Assembly (NCBI GenBank): GCA_023301405.1
Contig: JALZUX010000322.1
Location: forward strand, 1-7,512
DNA: 7,512 nt
Reading direction: 5' to 3'
DNA from: Granulosicoccaceae bacterium
GTDB taxonomy: Bacteria > Pseudomonadota > Gammaproteobacteria > Granulosicoccales > Granulosicoccaceae
Part shown: positions 1 to 6,256 of the stretch, one piece after another
Layout: every line of letters begins with the position of its first letter
How positions within the stretch are numbered: position 1 is the first letter of the stretch
Notes under the pieces: model-generated
Databases searched by the model: none
The model's input: only the letters and a program-made list of their open reading frames with translations
What the model was told of the DNA's origin: nothing
Translations under genes and position numbers: made by a program

Positions 1-124
1 TGCGTGAAGTCAGGTGTTGAGGTCGACTCGCAAAAGTCAGTTCACTTGCCTTCGTAAGTAACAAAATTTACAGTCTCCAATACAGTCGGTCAGTCGGAAA
101 CTTGCTAACCAGAAGCGGGCGTTG

Positions 125-142
125 AGCAAAAATATTTTTGCT
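125..142. promoter_or_regulatory. Perfect 18-bp palindrome, candidate operator
   Basis: The sequence AGCAAAAATATTTTTGCT equals its own reverse complement over all 18 bases, with the centre between 133 and 134. It ends 44 bases before the first possible start codon of fadJ and lies downstream of the best promoter candidate. A dimeric repressor bound here could block transcription. Fatty-acid genes in gammaproteobacteria are commonly repressed by acyl-CoA-responsive regulators (FadR of the GntR family, PsrA/FadR of the TetR family), but the sequence does not match any consensus I can state with confidence, so the regulator is unnamed. There is no loop and the core is A/T, so a terminator is unlikely. 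Confidence 0.55.
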
Positions 143-148
143 GCCAGC

Positions 149-163
149 CTGTGTGAATCACAG
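149..163. promoter_or_regulatory. Small dyad in fadJ leader
   Basis: CTGTG at 149-153 and CACAG at 159-163 form 5-base inverted arms around TGAAT. An overlapping reading, TGTGA-A-TCACA (152-162), is an odd 11-base palindrome. The half-sites resemble CRP half-sites (TGTGA/TCACA), but CRP needs six bases between them and only one is present, so a normal CRP site is not supported. It could be a second operator, or a small RNA hairpin close to the fadJ start. Confidence 0.3.
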
Positions 164-186
164 TTGCAGTGGCGTATTGGTAAGCC

Positions 187-2172
187 ATGATTTCCAATCC
201 TTCAAGAATAATGCGGTTACACACTATGCAAGCAAACGAATACAAGCATTGGCAGCTTCAGCGTGATAACGATGACATCGCCTGGCTTTCTATTGATCGA
301 GAGGGCGAGAAAACCAATACGCTCGGTGCCGAGGTCATCGCTGAACTAGACCTCATCCTAGATGTTCTGGCAGCTGACTTACCCCGTGGGCTGGTGGTTC
401 GTTCAGCGAAAGAATCTGGCTTTATTGCCGGTGCGGATATTCGCGAGTTTGAAGCATTTACAGATGCTGCATCGGTTACCGAGCAGGTGAAAAAAGGCCA
501 TGCGGTTTTTGCCAAACTCGAGAATCTGGGCTGCCCGACGGTCGCGGCGGTAAGTGGTTTTTGTCTAGGTGGTGGCTATGAACTGGCGCTGTGCTGCAAG
601 TACATTATGGCGCTTGATTCTGACGATACACGTATTGGTTTGCCAGAAGTAAAGCTGGGTATTATTCCCGGCCTAGGTGGTACGGTGCGCTTAAATGAGC
701 GCGTTGGTGGTATGAAAGGATTGACGGCCATGCTTACCGGGCGCTTACACCGCGCTGGTCAAGCACGCGGACTAGGCATGATCGACGAAGTGGTCAGTCC
801 AAATAGTGATTTGCGTTGGGCTGCAAGACGCGCAGTAATGCAAAAGCGCAAGTTCAAAGGCGCGGGGATGGTTGCAAAAGTCACCAATACCGGTTTTGCG
901 CGCAACAAGCTTGCTGATCAAATGGTGAAAAAAACCGCTGCCAAAGCCAACCCTGAGCACTATCCGGCGCCGTTTACACTGATTGAAATGTGGCGAGAGC
1001 ACGGCGGCGATCGCCGTGCAATGTTCAACGCTGAAGCAGAGCAGATTGGCCAGTTAATGGTCACGCCTGCCGCCCGTGGGTTGCAACGCGTGTTTCATCT
1101 GATGGAACGCCTGAAAGGGCTGGGTAAGCAGGGTGAGTTCACTTGCCGCCGTGTGCATGTGATTGGTGCTGGAGTGATGGGCGGTGATATTGCGGCTTGG
1201 TGTGCGCTTCAGGGCATGGAGGTCACGGTACAGGATCGTGAAATGAAGTACATCGAGCCTGCGGTTGCTCGTGCTAAAAAATTGTTTAAAAAGAAAACCC
1301 GCAGCAAGCATGCGGCTGCCGCAGCAATGGCGCGCTTTATACCCGATGTTGATGGTAAGGGCGTACCCCGTGCCGATGTAATTATCGAGGCGATTTTCGA
1401 AAATACCGAGGCTAAGCAGGCATTGTATAAGGCGCTTGAGCCGCGTATGAAAGATGACGCCGTACTGGCAACCAATACGTCGGCAATACCATTAGAAACA
1501 CTATCAACTGTGCTGGCAAAACCAGAACGCCTAATTGGCCTGCACTTTTTTAATCCTGTCGCTAAAATGCCATTGGTTGAGGTGGTTCACGCTACCGACA
1601 CTGATGCTCAAATGGTTTCTCGCGGCAGTGCTTTTTGCGGTCAAATTAGCCGATTTCCGTTGCCGGTTAAAAGCAGTCCCGGGTTTCTGGTGAATCGGGT
1701 GCTGGCGCCGTATATGTTAGAGGCCATGAAACTGTTTAACGAAGGCATGAGCAAAGAATCAATAGATGCGGCAGCGTTGCATTTTGGCATGCCTATGGGC
1801 CCGATCGAACTTGCTGACACTGTTGGTCTTGATGTGGGTCTAAGTGTGGTGCAAAAATTAGGTGGAGACGAAGTAAAGGCTGCTGTAGAGCATTTGCAGA
1901 AAATGATTGATGATGGTCAGCTTGGCAAAAAATCGGGTCAGGGTTTTTATCAATGGCAGAACGGTAAGCCGGTCAAAGCTCCTCACGAAGCCGATAGCAA
2001 GATCGAGGCGACCGCTGAACGGCTGATGAAACCATTTCTTGATGAATGCAAGGCATGTAGTGCGGATGGTATTGTCGAGGATGATGATCTGTTAGACGCT
2101 GGCATTATTTTCGGGACGGGCTTTGCACCTTTTCACGGTGGTCCGATGAATTACCTAAACAAGCAATCGTAG
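187..2172 (+). CDS. fadJ: Fatty-acid oxidation complex alpha subunit (enoyl-CoA hydratase / 3-hydroxyacyl-CoA dehydrogenase), FadJ-like
   Basis: A cytoplasmic bifunctional enzyme that hydrates trans-2-enoyl-CoA to L-3-hydroxyacyl-CoA and oxidises this with NAD+ to 3-ketoacyl-CoA. The N-terminal crotonase domain (about residues 18-205) has the oxyanion segment AGADIREF (81-88) and both expected catalytic glutamates, E132 in GGGYE and E154 in LPEVKLG. The dehydrogenase domain has a Rossmann loop GAGVMGG (327-333), the catalytic pair H453 (HFFNP) and E465, and C-terminal 3HCDH regions at about 498-590 and 605-655. At 661 aa it is shorter than E. coli FadJ or FadB (about 715-730), mainly at the C-terminus, where it stops 11 residues after the conserved GTGFAPF segment. 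An in-frame TAA at 181-183 rules out a longer start. The ATG at 187 has only a weak SD-like GGTAAG; ATG 226 (M14), just before the conserved YKHW region, is a credible alternative. The thiolase partner follows 17 bases downstream. Confidence 0.93.
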   Translation: MISNPSRIMRLHTMQANEYKHWQLQRDNDDIAWLSIDREGEKTNTLGAEVIAELDLILDVLAADLPRGLVVRSAKESGFIAGADIREFEAFTDAASVTEQVKKGHAVFAKLENLGCPTVAAVSGFCLGGGYELALCCKYIMALDSDDTRIGLPEVKLGIIPGLGGTVRLNERVGGMKGLTAMLTGRLHRAGQARGLGMIDEVVSPNSDLRWAARRAVMQKRKFKGAGMVAKVTNTGFARNKLADQMVKKTAAKANPEHYPAPFTLIEMWREHGGDRRAMFNAEAEQIGQLMVTPAARGLQRVFHLMERLKGLGKQGEFTCRRVHVIGAGVMGGDIAAWCALQGMEVTVQDREMKYIEPAVARAKKLFKKKTRSKHAAAAAMARFIPDVDGKGVPRADVIIEAIFENTEAKQALYKALEPRMKDDAVLATNTSAIPLETLSTVLAKPERLIGLHFFNPVAKMPLVEVVHATDTDAQMVSRGSAFCGQISRFPLPVKSSPGFLVNRVLAPYMLEAMKLFNEGMSKESIDAAALHFGMPMGPIELADTVGLDVGLSVVQKLGGDEVKAAVEHLQKMIDDGQLGKKSGQGFYQWQNGKPVKAPHEADSKIEATAERLMKPFLDECKACSADGIVEDDDLLDAGIIFGTGFAPFHGGPMNYLNKQS

Positions 2173-2189
2173 CGCGACAGGAAAATACT

Positions 2190-3467
2190 ATGTCAAATAC
2201 TCTAAGGCCCGTGGCTGTTGTCGGCGGTATGCGCATTCCGTTTTGTCGCTCAAACTCCGCGTACTCGACTGTATCAAATCAAGACATGCTGACCACAGCG
2301 CTGAACGGTCTGGTTGAAAAATATAATCTGGCCGGTGAGCAGATTGATGAAGTAGTCGCCGGTGCGGTAATTACTCACAGCAGAGATTGGAATCTTGCCC
2401 GGGAATCAGTATTGGGCACAAAGTTGTCTCCGCTTTCGCCAGGTTTAACGATGCAGCAAGCCTGTGGCACCAGTTTGCAAGCGGCGCTGACGTCATCGGC
2501 TAAGATTGCTACCGGCCAGATAGACTGTGCAATAGCGGCCGGCACTGACACCGTCAGTGATGTACCGATTGTGTTCGGGCGCAAGTTTTCACGCCGTCTG
2601 GTGCAGTTGGGACGCGCGCGCTCGGTGATTGATAAATTAAAGCTGTTAAAAGGTTTTGGCCCCGGTGAACTTAAGCCGCTTCCACCTTCGGTCAATGAGC
2701 CGCGCACGTTGCTAGCGATGGGGCAGCACTGTGAATTGATGGCACAGGAATGGGGCATCACTCGCGAGGCGCAAGATGAATTGGCTTACCAAAGCCACCA
2801 TAACGCAGCCAAAGCTTATGATGAAGGTTTTTTCGATGATCTGATCACGCCGTGTGAGAAAGTCGTTCGTGACAACAACATGCGCCCTGGAACCTCAACG
2901 GAGAAGCTGGCAGCCTTGCGCAAGGCTTACGAAAAAGGCGACAAAGGCACGCTGACGGCGGGTAACAGTACGCCGTTGACCGATGGCGCTTCCAGCGTGT
3001 TGCTGGCCAGTGAGGAATGGGCTAAAGAGCGCGGATTACCAATATTGGCGTATTTGACTCACGGTCAGACTTCTGCCGTGGATTTTGTTGGTGGTGAAGG
3101 GTTGTTGATCGCGCCGGCCGTGGCGGTAAGTAAAATGCTGGATAAGGCAGGAATATCACTTCAGGACTTTGACTTCTATGAAATCCATGAAGCGTTTGCA
3201 GCGCAGGTATTGTGTACCCTTGCCGCTTGGGAATCAGAAGAATATTGCCGTGATCGGCTGGGACGTTCATCGGCGATGGGCAGTATTGATCGGTCAAAGC
3301 TGAATGTGAAAGGCAGCAGCTTGGCGGTTGGTCATCCGTTTGCTGCTACTGGCGCTAGAATTATGGGCACGCTGGCGAAAATTATCGATGAAAACGACGG
3401 TGGTCGCGGGCTAATTTCTGTTTGCACAGCAGGTGGGATAGGCGTAACAGCGATCCTGGAGCGATAA
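2190..3467 (+). CDS. fadI: 3-ketoacyl-CoA thiolase (acetyl-CoA C-acyltransferase), FadI-type
   Basis: It catalyses the last step of beta-oxidation, thiolytic cleavage of 3-ketoacyl-CoA to acetyl-CoA and a chain two carbons shorter; the protein is cytoplasmic and is expected to pair with the upstream alpha subunit. The nucleophile is C92 in QQACGTSLQA. Other active-site motifs are HEAFAAQ (H333), GHPFAATG (H382) and C412 in CTAGG. HEAFA and GHPFAATG are typical of FadI and the trifunctional beta subunit, whereas FadA-type thiolases carry NEAFA. The length of 425 aa also fits FadI (about 436) better than FadA (about 387). GNSTPLTDGAS (258-268) is a further thiolase landmark. ATG 2190 has a good site, AGGA at 2179-2182, 7 bases ahead. 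The 17-base gap to fadJ supports cotranscription. The order alpha-then-beta is opposite to E. coli fadIJ. Confidence 0.95.
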   Translation: MSNTLRPVAVVGGMRIPFCRSNSAYSTVSNQDMLTTALNGLVEKYNLAGEQIDEVVAGAVITHSRDWNLARESVLGTKLSPLSPGLTMQQACGTSLQAALTSSAKIATGQIDCAIAAGTDTVSDVPIVFGRKFSRRLVQLGRARSVIDKLKLLKGFGPGELKPLPPSVNEPRTLLAMGQHCELMAQEWGITREAQDELAYQSHHNAAKAYDEGFFDDLITPCEKVVRDNNMRPGTSTEKLAALRKAYEKGDKGTLTAGNSTPLTDGASSVLLASEEWAKERGLPILAYLTHGQTSAVDFVGGEGLLIAPAVAVSKMLDKAGISLQDFDFYEIHEAFAAQVLCTLAAWESEEYCRDRLGRSSAMGSIDRSKLNVKGSSLAVGHPFAATGARIMGTLAKIIDENDGGRGLISVCTAGGIGVTAILER

Positions 3468-3471
3468 GCAA

Positions 3472-4212
3472 GTGAGACGCCTTGGTCTGATTACGGTAAA
3501 ACTGTTTCGCTCAAGTTGGCTGGGAATTATGGTCTCCGTGGTGGCAGTGGGGTGGAGCCATACCGCAATGAGTCAATCAAGCCATGAACACGCACCGAAC
3601 TATGATCAATACACGTTGCAGGCGAGCGCGGAAGGTGACGTTGAAAATGACCTGATGCTGGTCAGGCTGAAGGTGGAGTATGAAGACCAGGAAGCGGTGG
3701 TGTTGGCTAGTAAGGTCAATACCGATATGCAGTGGGCGTTAGATCAGGTCACCGATTTACCATCGATCAAGGCGAAAACTGAAAGTTACACCACCCGTCC
3801 CATTTACAAGGAAAGGAATATTGTCGGTTGGCGTTCGGCGCAGACGATTTCATTATCAGGGCAGAACTTTGATGAGCTGAAAGCGGTGTTGCAAGTATTG
3901 CAGGGCAAGTTGCAGGTGCAGAGCATGGCTTTTCAACCCACTGATGCAACACGCAAAAGCGCCGAAGATCAATTGGTTAATCAGGCGTTGGACAATTTCA
4001 AACACCGTGCCGCTATTATTCAGAAGAATATGGGCGCGTCGGGCTACCGGATTATACAAATTAATATCAATACCGGTGGTCGGCAAGCGGGGCGCATAAG
4101 CACAAAGACGATGAACCTCGCGCGCAGTGCCAGCGTTGTTGCTTCACCGGCTGTTGAAAGTGGCGAATCGAAAATAAGCGTGAGCGTCAGCGGTCAGATA
4201 CAATTGCAGTAG
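3472..4212 (+). CDS. Exported SIMPL (DUF541) domain protein
   Basis: Predicted envelope protein of the SIMPL/DUF541 family, which includes E. coli YggE; the molecular role of the family is poorly defined, with oxidative-stress links reported for YggE. Residues 1-35 read as a Sec signal peptide: basic start (MRR, K10, R13), hydrophobic core about 17-28, and possible cleavage after AMS (32-34). No cysteine is present, so it is not a lipoprotein. The SIMPL domain covers about 46-245: an N-terminal strand (YTLQASAEGDVEND), the YTTRPIY and GWRSAQTISL segments (107-128), a helical stretch 163-190, and a C-terminal SKISVSVSGQIQL strand. The start is GTG at 3472, 4 bases after the fadI stop, with GGAG at 3458-3461 inside fadI, implying translational coupling. 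The ATG at 3529 would remove the basic n-region and is less likely. Its job beside beta-oxidation genes is unknown. Confidence 0.83.
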   Translation: MRRLGLITVKLFRSSWLGIMVSVVAVGWSHTAMSQSSHEHAPNYDQYTLQASAEGDVENDLMLVRLKVEYEDQEAVVLASKVNTDMQWALDQVTDLPSIKAKTESYTTRPIYKERNIVGWRSAQTISLSGQNFDELKAVLQVLQGKLQVQSMAFQPTDATRKSAEDQLVNQALDNFKHRAAIIQKNMGASGYRIIQININTGGRQAGRISTKTMNLARSASVVASPAVESGESKISVSVSGQIQLQ

Positions 4213-4341
4213 GACCGCGGCTCACTGATTACAGGCATCTGGTCGTCTGGTCAGCAACTGTGGTCGTTGCCAATAGAGTCAGTTTCTGGCAATAGTCTAC
4301 ATTGATTATGTAATTACACTAATAATTGAGGAAGTCAGAGT
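4213..4341 (+). promoter_or_regulatory. etfBA upstream control region with promoter candidates
   Basis: This gap of 129 bases holds no gene and no clear terminator for the preceding unit. The best promoter candidate is CTGGCA (4286-4291, 4/6) with TGTAAT (4309-4314, 5/6) and a 17-bp spacer, giving a leader of about 20 bases. A second candidate is TTGCCA (4267-4272, 5/6) with AATAGT (4291-4296, 4/6) and an 18-bp spacer. The first -10 box lies inside the 10-bp palindrome TGTAATTACA (4309-4318), a possible repressor site. TGGTCGT occurs at 4240-4246 and 4261-4267, exactly 21 bp apart, and TCTGGTC at 4238-4244 and 4246-4252. A strong ribosome binding site, GAGGAAG (4328-4334), sits 7 bases before the etfB ATG. 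Absence of a terminator means read-through from the fad genes is also possible. Confidence 0.5.
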
Positions 4342-5091
4342 ATGAAAATACTGGTCGCTGTGAAACGTGTGCTCGACTACAACGTCAAAGCTCGCGTCAA
4401 CGCGGACGGTACGGGAATCGATCTTGCGAATGTCAAGATGTCGATGAACCCGTTCGACGAAATTGCCGTTGAGGAAGCCTTGCGTATCAAGGAAGCGGGC
4501 AAGGCTGATGAAGTCATTGCTGTCTCAATTGGTATAAAGCAGTCTCAGGAAACCATTCGTACGGCGCTGGCGATGGGCGCTGATCGTGGTGTTCTGATTG
4601 AAACCGACGAAGAAGTTCAGCCGTTGGCAGTGGCGAAGTTGCTTGCCGCTGTGGCTGCTCGCGAAGAGCCCGGGTTAGTGATCGTGGGTAAGCAGTCAAT
4701 TGACGATGACAGCAACCAGACCGGCCAAATGCTGGCTGCCCTGATGGATTGGCCACAGGCGACTTTTGCATCGGAAGTAGATATTGACGGTGACAAAATC
4801 AAGGTAACTCGCGAAGTTGATGGTGGACTCGAGTCCATTCAGGTATCGATTCCGGCAGTAATTACCACAGATCTACGCCTCAATGAGCCGCGCTATGCCA
4901 AGCTGCCGAACATCATGAAAGCTAAGAAGAAGCAGCTTGATGTTCTGACCCCGGCTGAACTGGAAGTCGACATCGCTCCACGATTAATTCCGTTGAAGGT
5001 CGAAGAGCCAGAACAGCGCAAGGCCGGGGAAATTGTCGGCAGTGTCGCTGAGCTCGTAGACAAGCTTCGAGATGAAGCGAAAGTCATTTAA
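4342..5091 (+). CDS. etfB: Electron transfer flavoprotein subunit beta
   Basis: Beta subunit of the soluble ETF heterodimer, which takes electrons from acyl-CoA dehydrogenases and hands them to ETF:ubiquinone oxidoreductase. The protein starts [14 protein letters not shown], typical of the housekeeping (group I) type. The AMP-binding loop [14 protein letters not shown] is at 116-129, and the ETF-beta signature region, with VTREVDGG and IPAVITT, is at 155-176. The recognition loop that docks on partner dehydrogenases follows: [11 protein letters not shown] with L188, then the lysine-rich MKAKKK (192-197). The length of 249 aa is normal and no key element is missing. It is followed 26 bases later by etfA, so the two are surely cotranscribed and made in matched amounts. 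The nearby acyl-CoA dehydrogenase is a likely electron donor. Confidence 0.97.
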   Translation: MKILVAVKRVLDYNVKARVNADGTGIDLANVKMSMNPFDEIAVEEALRIKEAGKADEVIAVSIGIKQSQETIRTALAMGADRGVLIETDEEVQPLAVAKLLAAVAAREEPGLVIVGKQSIDDDSNQTGQMLAALMDWPQATFASEVDIDGDKIKVTREVDGGLESIQVSIPAVITTDLRLNEPRYAKLPNIMKAKKKQLDVLTPAELEVDIAPRLIPLKVEEPEQRKAGEIVGSVAELVDKLRDEAKVI

Positions 5092-5117
5092 GTTACCGGA
5101 AAATAACAGGAATTATC

Positions 5118-6056
5118 ATGACTACATTAGTGATAGCAGATCACGATAACAATGAACTTAAGCCATCAACACTAAGCGTTGTTGCGGCGGCACAGGCATT
5201 GGGCGGTGACATTGTTGTATTGGTTGCGGGCCAAGGGTGTGCCGCTGTGGGCGAGCAATCAGCAAAGGTAGCGGGGGTGAGCAAGGTGCTTGTTTGTGAT
5301 GACGCAGCCTATGCCAACCAACTAGCTGAAAGCGTTGCACCGCTTATTGTTGGTATTGCCGCTGATTATTCGCATATTATGTTTTCAAACACCGCAAGCG
5401 GCAAAAATATCATGCCACGAGCGGCGGCAAAGATGGACGTTGCGGGGATCAGTGACATAACAGAAGTAGTCAGTGCTGATACTTTTGTCCGGCCCATCTA
5501 TGCGGGTAACGCGATGCTTACTGTTCAAAGCAAAGACGACTGCAAAATGATTACTGTGCGTACTACAGCGTTTGAAGCTGTGGCTGCTGACGGCGGATCA
5601 GCTGGAATTGAAGCGCTGGCGGCAGGTGCTGCCAGTGATAAGGTTAGCTGGATTGGTCAGGAACTAACCAAATCTGATCGACCCGAGCTAACAAGTGCTT
5701 CGATCGTTGTTTCCGGTGGGCGCGGGATGCAAAGCGGCGAGAACTTCGCCATGCTTGAGTCAGTCGCTGAAAAACTTAACGCCGCTGTTGGTGCTTCACG
5801 AGCCGCCGTGGACGCAGGCTTTGTGCCCAACGATTACCAGGTGGGACAAACCGGCAAGGTGGTCGCCCCTGATCTTTATATTGCCGTTGGTATTTCTGGT
5901 GCTATTCAGCATCTAGCCGGTATGAAAGACAGTAAAGTTATCGTGGCGATCAACAAAGACGAAGAGGCGCCGATTTTCCAAGTCGCAGACTACGGGCTGG
6001 TTGCAGATCTATTTGATGCGGTGCCTGAGCTTGATGCGGCGTTGGCGAAGGGCTAA
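5118..6056 (+). CDS. etfA: Electron transfer flavoprotein subunit alpha
   Basis: FAD-carrying alpha subunit of ETF, cytoplasmic, partner of the preceding gene product. An N-terminal nucleotide-fold domain (about 1-185) is followed by the FAD domain (about 190-312). FAD-binding elements are visible: VVSGGRGM (197-204) with R202, GASRAAVD (225-232), QVGQTGK (241-247), and the signature region starting [16 protein letters not shown] (253-268) and running through the KDEEAPIF segment to 287. The length of 312 aa is normal for bacterial EtfA. The start is set by AGGAA at 5108-5112, 5 bases before the ATG. The gene is the last in its unit, with an intrinsic terminator beginning 36 bases after the stop. 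FPNDY-like segment VPNDY (236-240) replaces the more usual APNDM, a mild variation. Confidence 0.97.
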   Translation: MTTLVIADHDNNELKPSTLSVVAAAQALGGDIVVLVAGQGCAAVGEQSAKVAGVSKVLVCDDAAYANQLAESVAPLIVGIAADYSHIMFSNTASGKNIMPRAAAKMDVAGISDITEVVSADTFVRPIYAGNAMLTVQSKDDCKMITVRTTAFEAVAADGGSAGIEALAAGAASDKVSWIGQELTKSDRPELTSASIVVSGGRGMQSGENFAMLESVAEKLNAAVGASRAAVDAGFVPNDYQVGQTGKVVAPDLYIAVGISGAIQHLAGMKDSKVIVAINKDEEAPIFQVADYGLVADLFDAVPELDAALAKG

Positions 6057-6063
6057 CAATATT

Positions 6064-6080
6064 TGTCAGGTTGACTGACA
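6064..6080 (+). other. Small hairpin preceding the etfA terminator
   Basis: TGTCAG (6064-6069) and CTGACA (6075-6080) are exact inverted arms of 6 bases around the 5-base loop GTTGA. It begins 8 bases after the etfA stop codon and ends 11 bases before the terminator stem. It has no T-tract, so it is not a terminator by itself. It may protect the mRNA 3' end or help termination. It could also be a chance dyad. Confidence 0.4.
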
Positions 6081-6091
6081 TCGGTTATTTC

Positions 6092-6121
6092 AAAAAGCAC
6101 CGCACGTCGGTGCTTTTTTTT
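6092..6121 (+). terminator. Rho-independent terminator of etfBA
   Basis: AAAAAGCACCG (6092-6102) pairs perfectly with CGGTGCTTTTT (6108-6118) around the loop CACGT. The GC-rich core is GCACCG/CGGTGC, and the run of eight T residues is at 6114-6121. It lies 36 bases after the etfA stop and is a textbook intrinsic terminator. The A-rich 5' arm means the reverse strand also shows a hairpin followed by five T residues, so weak bidirectional action is possible. It isolates the next gene transcriptionally. Confidence 0.93.
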
Positions 6122-6256
6122 GCGTGTTAAGCAGATTTAATGCGCAGCGCTAGCGGTCGGCAATCGTATTGCGCGGATGGCCATTATCGTATGCACCGTA
6201 AATTGCTATAAAATCAATATAATCGTTAAAAATCTTTTTTTATTCCGGAGATTAGT
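6122..6256 (+). promoter_or_regulatory. Promoter and control region of the acyl-CoA dehydrogenase gene
   Basis: A 135-base gap with no gene, GC-rich at first and A/T-rich near the start codon. A perfect -10 box, TATAAT, is at 6218-6223, 33 bases before the ATG. At 16-18 bp upstream no good -35 box is seen, and there is no TG extension, so the promoter may need an activator. A second possible -10, TATAAA, is at 6207-6212. The dyad GCAAT-CGT-ATTGC (6160-6172) and the 8-bp palindrome CGCTAGCG (6148-6155) are candidate protein sites, and their position just upstream suits an activator. A run of seven T residues (6235-6241) precedes the ribosome binding site GGAG (6247-6250). The upstream terminator means this gene probably depends on this promoter. 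Confidence 0.55.

Larger units (their letters stand above)
1..186 (+). promoter_or_regulatory. Leader/control region upstream of fadJ
   Basis: No gene is recognised here. The window opens in non-coding sequence, apart from an 18-codon open stretch that ends at the TAA at 55-57 and cannot be judged. A weak sigma70-like pair is visible: TTGCCT at 46-51 (4/6 to consensus) and TACAGT at 69-74 (4/6), with an ideal 17-bp spacer; this would start transcription near position 81. Short repeats cluster around it: AAGTCAG at 7-13 and 34-40, TACAGTC at 69-75 and 81-87, and CAGTCGG at 83-89 and 91-97. Two inverted repeats listed separately lie between this promoter and the gene. The promoter call is tentative; the case for a regulated leader is better than the case for any exact start point. 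Confidence 0.4.

Noticed and set aside
1..57. Open stretch of 18 codons from the window edge to TAA at 55-57, possibly the end of an upstream gene
   Set aside because: Too short to judge, with no recognisable family residues; an open run of this length is common by chance.
152..162. CRP binding site
   Set aside because: TGTGA and TCACA are separated by one base instead of six, so a CRP dimer would not fit.
2375..2761. 128-codon open frame on the - strand inside fadI
   Set aside because: Opposite-strand shadow of a well-conserved thiolase gene; its composition is unlike a folded protein and no family is recognisable.
4213..4266. Terminator after the SIMPL gene
   Set aside because: No GC-rich stem followed by a T-run is present; the region holds only direct repeats.
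5695..5916. 73-codon open frame on the + strand inside etfA
   Set aside because: Lies wholly within the FAD-binding domain of etfA in another frame and has no ribosome binding site of its own.
6228..6241. A5-TC-T7 hairpin as a terminator or attenuator before the acyl-CoA dehydrogenase
   Set aside because: A stem of only A-T pairs with a two-base loop would be unstable; it is more likely a T-rich leader.
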